DNA from: Streptomyces tuirus
Lineage (GTDB): Bacteria > Actinomycetota > Actinomycetes > Streptomycetales > Streptomycetaceae
Assembly: GCF_014701095.1 (NCBI RefSeq)
Contig: NZ_AP023439.1
Location: 4,948,001 to 5,012,000, forward strand
DNA length: 64,000 nucleotides
Reading direction: 5' to 3'
The position numbers and the translations under genes were made by a program. Under the pieces are notes generated by a model that saw only the letters and a list, made by a program, of their open reading frames with translations, searched no databases and was not told the DNA's origin. Positions 28,210-36,606 of the stretch are shown piece after piece. Each line of letters opens with the position of its first letter. Position 1 is the first letter of the stretch.

Positions 28210-29289
28210 ATGGCCGACACCTCGCTTGACCTCACGCTGGACGCCGCGGAGCTCACCGCCCGGCTCGTCGACTTCCGCTCCGAGAGCGGTGGCGAGAAGC
28301 CGCTCGCGGACGCGATCGAGACCGCGCTGCGCGCGCTGCCGCACCTGACGGTCGACCGGTACGGCAACAACGTCGTGGCCCGCACGAACCTCGGCCGCGC
28401 GGAGCGGGTGATCCTGGCCGGCCACATCGACACCGTCCCCGTGGCGGACAACGTCCCCTCCCGCCTCGACGAGGACGGCGTCCTGTGGGGCTGCGGCACC
28501 TGCGACATGAAGTCCGGCGTCGCGGTCCAGCTGCGCATCGCGGCCACGGTCCCCGCCCCCAACCGCGACCTGACCTTCGTCTTCTACGACAACGAGGAGG
28601 TCGCCGCGGAGCTGAACGGCCTCAAGCACGTCTCCGAGACGCACCCCGAGTGGCTGGAGGGCGATTTCGCGGTGCTCCTGGAGCCGTCGGACGGCCAGGT
28701 CGAGGGCGGCTGCCAGGGCACCCTGCGGGTGCTGCTGAAGACCACGGGGGAGCGGGCCCACTCGGCACGCGGCTGGATGGGCTCCAACGCGATCCACGCC
28801 GCGGCCCCGATCCTCGCCCGTCTGGCCTCCTACGAACCCCGCTGGCCGGTCATCGACGGCCTGGAGTACCGCGAGGGCCTGAACGCGGTCGGCATCACCG
28901 GGGGAGTGGCCGGCAACGTGATCCCCGACGAGTGCGTCGTCACCGTCAATTTCCGCTACGCACCCGACCGCACGCCGGAGGAGGCGATCGCCCACGTCCG
29001 TGAGGTCTTCGCGGACTGCGGGGTGGAGGAGTTCGAGGTCGTCGACCACAGCGGCGCGGCGATGCCCGGTCTGTCCCATCCGGCGGCCAAGGCGTTCATC
29101 GAAGCGGTCGGCGGCACCCCGATGCCGAAGTACGGCTGGACGGACGTCTCCCGCTTCTCCGCGCTCGGCGTCCCCGCGGTCAACTACGGCCCCGGCAACC
29201 CCCACTTGGCGCACAAGCGGGACGAGCGCGTGGAGACTGCCAAGATCCTCGCGGGCGAGGAGCGCCTGCGGAACTGGCTGACCGCCTGA
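28210..29289 (+). CDS. dapE: Succinyl-diaminopimelate desuccinylase
   Basis: M20-family zinc hydrolase that removes succinate from N-succinyl-LL-diaminopimelate, providing diaminopimelate for lysine and cell wall. 359 residues from ATG 28210; the frame extends upstream to 28063 but the family begins here. Seen: AGHIDTVP (metal His and Asp), GTCDMKSG, FVFYDNEEVA (catalytic Glu and metal Glu), the dimerisation domain with RAHSARGWMG, and the final metal His in GPGNPHLAHK. It is followed by a GC-rich hairpin and TTTA. dapC is close by. Confidence 0.95.
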   Translation: MADTSLDLTLDAAELTARLVDFRSESGGEKPLADAIETALRALPHLTVDRYGNNVVARTNLGRAERVILAGHIDTVPVADNVPSRLDEDGVLWGCGTCDMKSGVAVQLRIAATVPAPNRDLTFVFYDNEEVAAELNGLKHVSETHPEWLEGDFAVLLEPSDGQVEGGCQGTLRVLLKTTGERAHSARGWMGSNAIHAAAPILARLASYEPRWPVIDGLEYREGLNAVGITGGVAGNVIPDECVVTVNFRYAPDRTPEEAIAHVREVFADCGVEEFEVVDHSGAAMPGLSHPAAKAFIEAVGGTPMPKYGWTDVSRFSALGVPAVNYGPGNPHLAHKRDERVETAKILAGEERLRNWLTA

Positions 29290-29290
29290 C

Positions 29291-29310
29291 CCCGCCGGCC
29301 CGCCGGCGGG
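29291..29310 (+). terminator. Hairpin terminator after dapE
   Basis: Eight-base arms 29291-29298 and 29303-29310 with a four-base loop, followed by TTTA, directly after the dapE stop codon. Confidence 0.7.
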
Positions 29311-29408
29311 TTTACGGCGCTTCATCGCGGACATGCTCACGTCCCTCGTTCGTAACCCGCGTAGATCTACGCTGAGGTGGAAAGACAGGCACGACGGAGG
29401 GAGCGCAC

Positions 29409-30167
29409 ATGGCGACCGGCAACCCCGAGGGGAAGAAGCAGCCGCCGGAGGAAAAGCGCCTGGGCCCGGTCCTCCAGAGGCGGGACCAGGTGCAGCCCAG
29501 CACCACCGACCAACGGCTGCTCGACGAGCGGGCCCCCTCCGACTGGGTCCACACCGACCCCTGGCGGGTGCTGCGCATCCAGTCGGAGTTCATCGAGGGT
29601 TTCGGCACGCTCGCCGAACTCCCGCCCGCGATCAGCGTGTTCGGCTCGGCCCGGACCCCGGCGGACTCGCCCGAGTACGAGGCGGGCGTCCGGCTGGGGC
29701 AGGGCCTGGTCGACGCGGGCTTCGCCGTCATCACCGGCGGCGGCCCGGGCGCGATGGAGGCGGCCAACAAGGGCGCCCTGGAGGCGAAGGGCATCTCGGT
29801 CGGCCTCGGCATCGAGCTGCCGTTCGAGCAGGGCCTGAATCCGTACGTCGACATCGGTCTGAACTTCCGCTACTTCTTCGTGCGGAAGATGATGTTCGTG
29901 AAGTACGCGCAGGGCTTCGTGGTGCTCCCCGGGGGCCTCGGCACCCTCGACGAGCTCTTCGAGGCCCTCACACTGGTCCAGACGCAGAAGGTCACGCGCT
30001 TCCCGATCGTCCTCTTCGGCAGCGACTACTGGGGCGGCCTGGTCGACTGGCTCCGCGACACGGTGATCGCCCAGGGCAAGGCGTCGGAGAAGGACCTGCT
30101 GCTCTTCCACGTGACGGACGACGTGGACGAGGCGGTGGCACTGGTGTCGAAGGAGGCGGGGCGCTGA
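29409..30167 (+). CDS. LOG family protein (cytokinin riboside 5'-monophosphate phosphoribohydrolase type)
   Basis: 252-residue Rossmann-fold protein of the LOG/TIGR00730 group, whose characterised members release free base from nucleoside monophosphates. The nucleotide motifs GGGPGAMEAANKGA (about 109-122) and PGGLGTLDELFEAL (about 177-190) are intact. An N-terminal hydrophilic extension of about 60 residues precedes the fold. Synteny with M. tuberculosis Rv1205 (between dapE and folP2) is recalled. GGAGGGAGC lies before ATG 29409. Confidence 0.9.
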   Translation: MATGNPEGKKQPPEEKRLGPVLQRRDQVQPSTTDQRLLDERAPSDWVHTDPWRVLRIQSEFIEGFGTLAELPPAISVFGSARTPADSPEYEAGVRLGQGLVDAGFAVITGGGPGAMEAANKGALEAKGISVGLGIELPFEQGLNPYVDIGLNFRYFFVRKMMFVKYAQGFVVLPGGLGTLDELFEALTLVQTQKVTRFPIVLFGSDYWGGLVDWLRDTVIAQGKASEKDLLLFHVTDDVDEAVALVSKEAGR

Positions 30168-30234
30168 GGGGCTTTTCGAGCTCGGCCTTCTGCCCGACCG
30201 ATTCAGGCTCCGGGCGGGCGTAGGTTCCGGAGGT

Positions 30235-30255
30235 CCAGGGGGCGGAGCCCCCTGG
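30235..30255. terminator. Hairpin between the LOG-protein and folP2-like genes
   Basis: Eight-base arms 30235-30242 and 30248-30255 between convergent genes. The flanking sequence resembles a common Streptomyces intergenic hairpin. Confidence 0.7.
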
Positions 30256-30264
30256 TACCCGGGG

Positions 30265-31125
30265 CTACGCCAGCCCCCGCCGGGCAACGGCAGGTGCCCG
30301 ATGCCCCGCGATCGCCGAGACCATCTCCAGCACCTGCCGCGTCTCGGCGACCTCGTGCACCCGGTACACCTGCGCCCCGAGCCACGCCGACACCGCCGTC
30401 GTCGCCAGCGTCCCGACGACCCGTTCCTTCACGGGCCGGTCCAGCGTCTCCCCGACGAAGTCCTTGTTGGACAGCGACACCAGCACCGGCCACCCCGTGG
30501 CGACCATCTCGTCCAGCCGCCGCGTCGCCTCCAGGCTGTGCCGCGTGTTCTTCCCGAAGTCATGGCCCGGGTCGATCAGGATCGACTCCCGTGGCACGCC
30601 CAGCGCGAGCGCCCGCTCGGCCAGCCCGACCGTCACGTCCAGGATGTCCGCCATGACGTCGTCGTACTCGATCCGGTGCGGCCGCGTCCGCGGCTGCGCC
30701 CCGCCGGCGTGGGTGCACACCAGCCCCACCCCGTAGCGTGCGGCGACCTCTGCCAGCCCGGGATCGACACCGCCCCACGCGTCGTTCAGCAGATCGGCCC
30801 CGGCCTCGCACACGGCCTCGCCGACCTCGGCCCGCCAGGTGTCCACGCTGATGATCACGTCCGGGAAGCGCCGACGCACCTCGGCGACGAACCCGACCGT
30901 CCGCCGGGCCTCCTCCTCGGCCGTGACCTCCTCGCCCGGCCCGGCCTTGACCCCGCCGATGTCGATGATCGCGGCGCCCTCGGCCACAGCCTGCTCCACG
31001 CGCGCGAGGGCCGGCTCGTCGCGGAAGGTGGCGCCCTGGTCGTAGAAGGAGTCCGGGGTGCGGTTCACGATCGCCATGATCACCGGCTCATGCGTCCCGA
31101 ATTCCCGCCTGCCCAGCCTGAGCAT
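30265..31125 (-). CDS. folP2: Dihydropteroate synthase-like protein, FolP2 type
   Basis: 286-residue pterin-binding TIM-barrel protein from ATG 31125. Pterin-site residues are conserved: MAIVNRTPDSFYDQG, SVDTW, LLNDAWGG, IDPGHDFGKN and YRVHEV. The loop that in true dihydropteroate synthase reads GGESTRPG is here GGVKAGPG, and the GxSRK motif reads LSNKDF. The same substitutions mark M. tuberculosis FolP2, for which synthase activity has not been found. So the label dihydropteroate synthase should not be taken as function; folate synthesis probably relies on another gene. Convergent with the LOG gene and divergent from the DivIVA-motif gene. Confidence 0.88.
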   Translation of the reverse strand: MLRLGRREFGTHEPVIMAIVNRTPDSFYDQGATFRDEPALARVEQAVAEGAAIIDIGGVKAGPGEEVTAEEEARRTVGFVAEVRRRFPDVIISVDTWRAEVGEAVCEAGADLLNDAWGGVDPGLAEVAARYGVGLVCTHAGGAQPRTRPHRIEYDDVMADILDVTVGLAERALALGVPRESILIDPGHDFGKNTRHSLEATRRLDEMVATGWPVLVSLSNKDFVGETLDRPVKERVVGTLATTAVSAWLGAQVYRVHEVAETRQVLEMVSAIAGHRAPAVARRGLA

Positions 31126-31269
31126 CCCCTGTGACCTTTCCTGGTACGAGCCGTCTTCCGCCGCCTGCGACCCTAACTGTCGGACTCGCATGGCACGATC
31201 GGAGCCTGACAACATCCGACTCGGTGGACTCCCGGGGAGTCCGATCCATCCGACCGTGGGGGCCCCGCG

Positions 31270-31650
31270 ATGGTTATGTTCCTGTTCCTGGTCGTCGCGC
31301 TGGCCGTCGTGGTCGGCGCGGTGACGCTCGCCGTGGTGGGCGGCGGTGAGAACGGCCCGCTGCCCGAGGCCGCCCCCGAGCGGCTGCGGGACCCGCTGCC
31401 CCCGGACCGCCCGGTCGACCGCGCCGATGTGGAGGGCCTGCGCTTCCCGCTCGCCGCCCGCGGCTACCGCATGGCGGACGTGGACGACGCCCTCGGCCGC
31501 CTGGGCGCCGAGCTCGCCGAGCGTGACGCCCGGATCGCCGACCTGGAGTCGGCCCTGGCCGGCGCCCGGTCGGCCGCCGCCCACGGGCCGGTGCACCCTT
31601 CCGGGGACAACCACGTCTCCATGGACAAGCGGCAGGAGGACCGGCCGTGA
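31270..31650 (+). CDS. DivIVA-motif membrane protein
   Basis: 126-residue protein with one N-terminal membrane helix (about 3-22), a proline-rich linker, and a DivIVA-like segment LRFPLAARGYRMADVDDAL (about 57-75) that continues as a short coiled coil. This resembles M. tuberculosis Rv1209 by position and make-up. A second ATG two codons later (31276) is an equal start candidate. It overlaps tag by four bases (GTGA), so the pair is coupled. Confidence 0.82.
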   Translation: MVMFLFLVVALAVVVGAVTLAVVGGGENGPLPEAAPERLRDPLPPDRPVDRADVEGLRFPLAARGYRMADVDDALGRLGAELAERDARIADLESALAGARSAAAHGPVHPSGDNHVSMDKRQEDRP

Positions 31651-32309
31651 GCGACGGCACCGCCCTGGCCGGCCCGGACGGCGGGCTGCGCTGCCCCTGG
31701 GCCCTGTCCGCCCCGGAGTACGTGGCGTACCACGACGAGGAGTGGGGCCGTCCGGTCCACGGCGACGACGCGCTGTTCGAGCGGCTCAGCCTGGAGGCTT
31801 TCCAGTCCGGCCTGTCCTGGATCACGATCCTGCGCCGCCGCCCCGGCTTCCGCGCCGCCTTCGCCGATTTCAAGATCGCCTCGGTGGCCGCCTTCACCGA
31901 CGAGGACCGCGAGCGGCTGCTCGCCGACGCCGGCATCATCCGCAACCGCGCCAAGATCGACGCGACCCTCGCCAACGCGCGTGCGCTGACCGCATGGTCC
32001 CCGGGCGAACTGGACGAGCTGATCTGGTCCCACGCCCCCGACCCGGCCGGCCGCCCGGTCCCGAAGACCCTCTCCGACGTCCCGCCGGTCACCCCCGAGT
32101 CGACAGCGCTGTCCAAGGCGCTGAAGAAGCGGGGCCTGCGGTTCGTCGGGCCGACGACGGCGTACGCGCTGATGCAGGCGTGCGGGCTGGTCGACGATCA
32201 CTTGGAAACCTGCGTGGCCAGGCGCGCCCCGTCAGAGGCGCGGGCCCATGCCGACCAGCGGCTTCGCCGGGTGAGGGCGACCGGCGACATGGGTCCCGCG
32301 GCTCCCTGA
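31647..32309 (+). CDS. tag: DNA-3-methyladenine glycosylase I
   Basis: Base-excision repair enzyme that removes 3-methyladenine, 220 residues. The zinc-binding residues expected from E. coli Tag are present: Cys in RCPW, His in YHDEEWG, and His and Cys in DDHLETC. The catalytic Glu sits in FERLSLEAFQSGLSW. After the last zinc ligand, the C-terminus continues for about 35 basic residues, longer than E. coli Tag. It starts at GTG 31647 inside the preceding stop codon. Confidence 0.93.
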   Translation: MSDGTALAGPDGGLRCPWALSAPEYVAYHDEEWGRPVHGDDALFERLSLEAFQSGLSWITILRRRPGFRAAFADFKIASVAAFTDEDRERLLADAGIIRNRAKIDATLANARALTAWSPGELDELIWSHAPDPAGRPVPKTLSDVPPVTPESTALSKALKKRGLRFVGPTTAYALMQACGLVDDHLETCVARRAPSEARAHADQRLRRVRATGDMGPAAP

Positions 32310-32328
32310 CGGCGCCGGAGCGCCGGGC

Positions 32329-33132
32329 TCAGCGGCCCAGATACTTCGGCTTCTCCTTGTTGACGAAGGCCTGGACCGCGATCGCGTGGTCCTCGGAGGA
32401 GCCCGCCCGGGTCTGGAGCTCGTCCTCCTTCTCCAGGGTCTCCTCCAGGGAGTGCGTCAGCCCGTACGCCACCGACTCCTTCAGCGCGGCCAGCGCCACC
32501 GTCGGCCCCTCGGCCAGCGCCCGCGCCACCTTCTCGGCCTCCGCCCGCAGCTCACCGGCGGGCACCAGCCGGTTCGCGACGCCCAGCTCGTACGCCTCCT
32601 GCGCGCTGATGGTCCGCGGGAAGAGCAGCAGGTCGGTGGCGCGCCCGGGGCCGACGACCCTCGGCAGGGTCCAGGAGATCCCCGAGTCCGCGGTCAGGGC
32701 GACACCGGCGAACGAGGTGTTGAACGACGCCGTGTCCGCCACGATCCGGTAGTCCGCGGCGAGCGCGAAGCCGAAGCCCGCCCCGGCCGCGACCCCGTTC
32801 ACCGCCGCGACGACCGGCTTCGCCGCCCCGGCCAGCGCCCGCACGATCGGGTTGTAGTGCTCCCGCACCGTGCTCATGGTCTGCCCCGACCCGGCCTCCC
32901 GGTCCGCCGCCAGCAGGCCGATGTGTTCCTTGAGGTCCTGCCCGACGCAGAACGCCCGGTCACCCGCGGCGGTCAGCAGCACCGCCCGCACGGCCGGGTC
33001 CTCGGCCGCGGACCGGACCGCCTCCCGCAGGGCGACCTTGGCCTCCACGTTCAGCGCGTTCATCGCCTCCGGGCGGTTCAGCGTGATCGTCGCGAGTCCG
33101 TCGCTCACCTCGTAGAGCACGGTGTCGGTCAT
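32329..33132 (-). CDS. Enoyl-CoA hydratase/isomerase family protein
   Basis: Crotonase-fold protein of 267 residues from ATG 33132, preceded by GGAGGGG. Seen: ITLNRPEAMNALN, the oxyanion-hole segment DRAFCVGQDLKE (about 62-73) and VNGVAAGAGFGFALAADYRI. At the second catalytic position of hydratases the sequence is FAGVALTADSGISWTLPRVVG, with Asp rather than the usual Glu pair, which is closer to PaaG/PaaB-like isomerases. The substrate cannot be assigned. Convergent with tag across a small hairpin (32311-32324). Confidence 0.85.
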   Translation of the reverse strand: MTDTVLYEVSDGLATITLNRPEAMNALNVEAKVALREAVRSAAEDPAVRAVLLTAAGDRAFCVGQDLKEHIGLLAADREAGSGQTMSTVREHYNPIVRALAGAAKPVVAAVNGVAAGAGFGFALAADYRIVADTASFNTSFAGVALTADSGISWTLPRVVGPGRATDLLLFPRTISAQEAYELGVANRLVPAGELRAEAEKVARALAEGPTVALAALKESVAYGLTHSLEETLEKEDELQTRAGSSEDHAIAVQAFVNKEKPKYLGR

Positions 33133-33517
33133 GGCGTATCCCCTCCGAGTCGCGGATCGGGGGCCTACCGGCCGGTACGCCCCGGGTCTGCAGGACAGCA
33201 TGACGGAGATCATCGACGCGGAACCGGACCGGACGTGTGACCTGCGTCAAAGAATTCTCGCCCGGATTGGTTCGGCGGACGTGTGTGCGGTGGCGGAGTA
33301 TCGCAGTCTCATCGCCGAATTGAGTGGTTTTGCTCGCGTGCGTTGCCCAAGCGATGCCTACTGATGTTGGTCATCGGGTCCTGAGATGCGGGATAATGGC
33401 TTGGAAGCAATGTGTTCGATGCCGGTGTCGCGTGTCCTGCCACAAGGACCGCACGTGTCCCCATCTCAGGGGCCGTCGGCTTTGACGATGAGCTGGGTTT
33501 CAGGAAGGGGAACGAGC
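33133..33517. other. Intergenic region before the DUF3117 gene
   Basis: 385 bp holding the promoter of the minus-strand hydratase gene and that of the DUF3117 gene. The region from about 33240 is less GC-rich. A TAATGG (33394-33399) could be a -10 for the DUF3117 transcript. A 54-codon frame at 33200-33364 is present but lacks coding signs. Confidence 0.4.
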
Positions 33518-33685
33518 ATGGCGGCCATGAAGCCGCGAACGGGTGATGGCCCGCTCGAGGTGACCAAGGAGGGGCGGGGCATCGTCATGCGCGTTCCGCT
33601 CGAAGGCGGCGGTCGGCTCGTCGTCGAGCTGACCCCGGACGAGGCCGACGCGCTCGGCGACGCCCTCAAGAAGGTCGTCGGCTGA
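33518..33685 (+). CDS. DUF3117 protein, 55 residues
   Basis: Very small conserved actinobacterial protein starting at ATG 33518 behind AGGGGAA. The family pattern is clear: MAAMKPRTGDGPLEVTKEG then VMRVPLEGGGRLVVELTPDE. It corresponds to M. tuberculosis Rv1211, which also follows tag. Function is unknown; it is predicted soluble and mostly beta. The frame is open from 33386 but the upstream part is not conserved. It is followed by a strong terminator, consistent with a short, abundant transcript. Confidence 0.9.
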   Translation: MAAMKPRTGDGPLEVTKEGRGIVMRVPLEGGGRLVVELTPDEADALGDALKKVVG

Positions 33686-33712
33686 CGCGCAAGCGACCAT
33701 ACCCTTTCAGTC

Positions 33713-33740
33713 GCCCCGGCATCACATGTGGTGCCGGGGC
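33713..33740 (+). terminator. Hairpin terminator after the DUF3117 gene
   Basis: The arms around 33713-33724 and 33729-33740 pair with one G-U, followed by a T-rich GGCTGTTTTCTC. This is one of few terminators here with a T run. Confidence 0.85.
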
Positions 33741-33803
33741 GGCTGTTTTCTCACCGACGACACTCGCGTGCTGCCCCGGCTCCCGCCCGGCCGGCGTGCG
33801 GCC

Positions 33804-34436
33804 CTAGCGTTTCACCGCGCACAGCAGCCCGTCGCCCACCGGCAGCAGGGACGGCACCAGCTCCTGGCTCTCGCGCACCGCGCGCAGCAGCTCCCGCAGC
33901 CGCAGCACCTCGGTCGGCTGCGGCCCGGAGTCGACCGTCCGGCCGTTGGCGAAGGCGCCCTCGAAGACGACCAGCCCGCCGGTGCGCAGCAGACGCAACG
34001 ATTCAGCGAGGTAGTCCATGACCTCCAGGCGGTCACCGTCGCAGAAGACCAGGTCGTAGCCGGCGTCCGCGAGGCGCGGCAGCACGTCCAGGGCGCGGCC
34101 CGGGATGAAGCGGGCCCGGTTGCTGGCGAAGCCGGAGGCGCGGAAGGCCTGCCGGGCGAACTGCTGGTGCTCGGGCTCGGGGTCGACGGTCGTCAGGACG
34201 CCGTCGGGCCGCATACCGTGCAGGAGGTGGATCCCGGAGACGCCGCAGCCCGTCCCGATCTCCGCGACGGCCTTCGCGTCGACCGACGCGGCCAGCAACC
34301 GCAGCGCGGCGCCCGTGCCGGGCGTCACCGAGCGCAGCCCTGCCTCACGGGCGCGGTCCCGGGCCCAGTGCAGCGCTTCGTCCTCGGCGACATAGGCGTC
34401 GGCGAACGCCCAGCTCGTCTGCCGGTTGCCGGTAAT
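33804..34436 (-). CDS. O-methyltransferase (Rv1220c type), apparent ATT start
   Basis: SAM-dependent O-methyltransferase, 210 residues if started at 34436. Motif I is AVAEIGTGCGVSGIHLL; DPEPEHQ and the acidic motif LVFCDGDRLE follow. The first standard start (GTG 34328) would remove about 36 residues that match the family (NRQTSWAFADAYVAEDEAL). Reading upstream, no ATG, GTG, TTG or CTG occurs before the in-frame TAA near 34515. GGAG (34446-34443) stands six bases before ATT 34436, and a TACAGT -10 (34476-34471) places the message start near 34464. ATT is therefore the best start; GTC 34439 and ATC 34502 are weaker. It is divergent from the sigma factor gene. Confidence 0.88.
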   Translation of the reverse strand: MTGNRQTSWAFADAYVAEDEALHWARDRAREAGLRSVTPGTGAALRLLAASVDAKAVAEIGTGCGVSGIHLLHGMRPDGVLTTVDPEPEHQQFARQAFRASGFASNRARFIPGRALDVLPRLADAGYDLVFCDGDRLEVMDYLAESLRLLRTGGLVVFEGAFANGRTVDSGPQPTEVLRLRELLRAVRESQELVPSLLPVGDGLLCAVKR

Positions 34437-34470
34437 GACCCTCTCCTGTCCCCGTGAATGCCTGGGCGTG

Positions 34471-34476
34471 ACTGTA
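34471..34476 (-). promoter_or_regulatory. Candidate -10 for the O-methyltransferase gene
   Basis: TACAGT on the minus strand, with TGCGGG 17 bases upstream as a poor -35. It would give a leader of about 28 bases to the ATT start. Confidence 0.4.
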
Positions 34477-34488
34477 TCCGTTGGGCAC

Positions 34489-34515
34489 GGGAACCCGCAG
34501 ATGGGACCGGTCGTT
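34489..34515 (+). promoter_or_regulatory. ECF sigma-type promoter (GGGAACC - 16 bp - CGTT)
   Basis: GGGAACC at 34489-34495 and CGTT at 34512-34515 match the promoter type of SigE/SigH-like ECF factors in actinobacteria. It points into the ECF sigma gene, suggesting positive autoregulation. Transcription would begin near 34523, leaving about 140 bases before ATG 34665. Confidence 0.65.
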
Positions 34516-34664
34516 TAAAGGGATGAGCAAGTGGCGCGGGCCGGGACGGGGGGCGGGCGGTGGATCGGATCGGCGAGCAAGTGCCAACGCAGCAGTACGA
34601 GGGGTATCCACCCACATCAAATTCTCGTAAAACCGCTTATCCGGTCCTAACGGGCGAGGTGGCT

Positions 34665-35438
34665 ATGGTAGGGGCTCCACTGGACACCACCAGAGCTGAC
34701 AGGGGAGGTGCGGCTGCGCCTGTGGATCGCGGAGGAGTGCTCCGGCGCTTCCTCGGACCGGCGGGCAGGCCGACATCCGTGAACGACACCGCTGCTGACC
34801 ACAGTCACGCCGCTGACTTCGCCCAGACCGCGACCTTCACCACCGACGCGGACGGGCAGGCGTGGACTCCGCCCACGTGGGAGGAGATCGTCAGCACGCA
34901 CAGCGGCCGGGTCTACCGGCTCGCCTACCGTCTGACCGGCAACCAGCACGACGCGGAGGACCTCACGCAGGAGGTCTTCGTCCGCGTCTTCCGCTCCCTG
35001 TCGACCTACACGCCCGGCACCTTCGAGGGCTGGCTGCACCGCATCACCACGAACCTGTTCCTGGACATGGTCCGCCGCAAGCAGCGCATCCGCTTCGACG
35101 CGCTCGGCGAGGACGCGGCCGAGCGCCTGCCCAGCAAGGAGCCCACGCCGCAGCAGGTCTTCAACGACGCGCACTTCGACGCGGACGTCCAGCAGGCCCT
35201 CGACACCCTCGCCCCCGAATTCCGCGCCGCGGTCGTCCTGTGCGACATCGAAGGACTGTCGTACGAGGAGATCGCCGCGACCCTCGGGGTCAAGCTCGGC
35301 ACGGTCCGCTCGCGGATCCACCGTGGGCGCTCGCAGCTGCGCAAGGCACTCGCGCACCGCTCCCCGGAGGCGCGTGCCGAGCGCCGCTCCTTCGTGCCCC
35401 GTGTTCCGGCCCTGGGAGGAGGGGGCGCGAGCGCGTGA
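34665..35438 (+). CDS. sigE: ECF RNA polymerase sigma factor, SigE-like
   Basis: Extracytoplasmic function sigma factor, 257 residues from ATG 34665 with GAGGTGG upstream. Region 2 is ARG-Leu rich: [34 protein letters not shown] and the DNA-melting segment [18 protein letters not shown]. Region 4 holds the helix-turn-helix [24 protein letters not shown] at 34560 and a GTG at 34779 in frame are alternative starts; the N-terminal 70 residues are poorly ordered in either case. The gene order sigma, ZAS protein, HtrA, TatB matches mycobacterial sigE (Rv1221-Rv1224), not S. coelicolor SigE of the cseABC locus. The symbol is by synteny only. Confidence 0.92.
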   Translation: MVGAPLDTTRADRGGAAAPVDRGGVLRRFLGPAGRPTSVNDTAADHSHAADFAQTATFTTDADGQAWTPPTWEEIVSTHSGRVYRLAYRLTGNQHDAEDLTQEVFVRVFRSLSTYTPGTFEGWLHRITTNLFLDMVRRKQRIRFDALGEDAAERLPSKEPTPQQVFNDAHFDADVQQALDTLAPEFRAAVVLCDIEGLSYEEIAATLGVKLGTVRSRIHRGRSQLRKALAHRSPEARAERRSFVPRVPALGGGGASA

Positions 35439-36472
35439 GCGGATCTCGGCCGAAAGCCTCCGAGGGTCACCTCGCAGAGCAGCATCTGGGAGACCGACTC
35501 TCCGCCCTGGTGGACGGAGAGCTCGGTCATGACGCGCGTGAGCGCGTACTGGCGCATGTGGCCACCTGCCCGAAGTGCAAGGCGGAAGTGGACGCACAGC
35601 GCCGGCTGAAGAACGTCTTCGCGGAGGCGGCCCCGCCGCCCCCGTCCGAGAGCTTCCTGGCCCGCCTGCAGGGACTACCCGCGGGCGGCGGCCCGGACGG
35701 TGATGCCACACCGCCGGGCGGAGGAGGGCTGCCCGGAGGCCTGTCCGGACGGTTCGGATCGTCCGGCGCCTTCGGCGTGAAGCGCGCTGAGCGGTTCGAC
35801 TTCGGGTACGCGCCGTCCCGGCCGCACCTGCCGGTGTCCGCCTCCCCGGGAGACCGGAGTCTCCCCTCCGGCTCCGGCGGTCTGCCCTCCGGCCACCGCG
35901 GCCCAGCCCCGGGGAGGGGTTTCCGCATCCACGACGTCGGCCGGCCCGACGGCGACCGGTCCTCCTCGCGGCTGCGGTTCGCGTTCGCGGCCGCCGGTGC
36001 CGTCTCCCTGGCCGCGATCGCGCTGGGCGGCGTCACCACGATCACCCCGGCCGACACGGAGGCCCGCGGCGGCCAGGGCACGGGGAGCAACGTCACACCG
36101 ATGCGCACCCAGGGCACCGGTGCCGCGACCCCGCCCGAATCCCAGCGCCGCCGGACCGCGCCGCTGCTCGGACAGGTGCACGGCCAGAACATGCTCGGCC
36201 CCGCCCCGGTCGCCCCGACCGAGGTGTCCGCTCCGCTCCTGCCCGGGGTGCCGTCCGCCACCCGGCACCAGGCGCTGCACGCGCTGACCGCCCCGGTGAT
36301 GGCCGGTGCCGCGGTCATGTCCCCGCTGATACGACCGCTCGAAGCGGCGACACCGGCCGCCCTGACCTCATGGTCGTCGGTTCCCGAGATGGCGGCTCCC
36401 CTGTTCGCCGCGCCCCCGCCCGACCCGACCTCGTCCCCCTCGTCCTCCGCCTCCTCAGGCACGGCTCACTGA
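35435..36472 (+). CDS. rseA: Zinc-associated anti-sigma factor (RseA-like)
   Basis: 345-residue partner of the preceding sigma factor; GTG 35435 overlaps the sigma stop codon by four bases. The N-terminal domain has the ZAS motif HVATCPKC (His-x3-Cys-x2-Cys, about 37-44) after a helix [14 protein letters not shown] Gly/Pro-rich linker leads to one possible membrane helix (about 180-200, [20 protein letters not shown]) and a Pro/Ala-rich tail. In mycobacteria RseA holds SigE inactive until stress; the same role is expected here. The long low-complexity tail is unlike mycobacterial RseA. Confidence 0.88.
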   Translation: MSGSRPKASEGHLAEQHLGDRLSALVDGELGHDARERVLAHVATCPKCKAEVDAQRRLKNVFAEAAPPPPSESFLARLQGLPAGGGPDGDATPPGGGGLPGGLSGRFGSSGAFGVKRAERFDFGYAPSRPHLPVSASPGDRSLPSGSGGLPSGHRGPAPGRGFRIHDVGRPDGDRSSSRLRFAFAAAGAVSLAAIALGGVTTITPADTEARGGQGTGSNVTPMRTQGTGAATPPESQRRRTAPLLGQVHGQNMLGPAPVAPTEVSAPLLPGVPSATRHQALHALTAPVMAGAAVMSPLIRPLEAATPAALTSWSSVPEMAAPLFAAPPPDPTSSPSSSASSGTAH

Positions 36473-36606
36473 CCGGCCTCTGCGCAGCGGCCCGCGAACC
36501 TGATTGAATCCGGGGGTTGTCGCCCGCCGCCGAGGTGTGTTGGCCGGGCGCCGATTCGACGAACCGCGGCCACCGCGACGAGCCGTGCCGCGGCTGTGGG
36601 GAGAGC

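Noticed and set aside
33200-33364. A 54-codon plus-strand frame between the hydratase and DUF3117 genes
   Set aside because: Third codon positions are not GC-rich in its second half, there is no ribosome site, and it overlaps the expected divergent promoters. I could not recall a homologue.
33804-34328. GTG 34328 as the start of the O-methyltransferase
   Set aside because: It would remove the conserved N-terminal helices, and it lacks a Shine-Dalgarno sequence at the right distance.
36493-36520. A second ECF-type promoter in front of htrA
   Set aside because: The GAACC and GGTT elements are there, but the spacing is about two bases shorter than upstream of the sigma gene and the first G residues do not match. 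Too weak to call.
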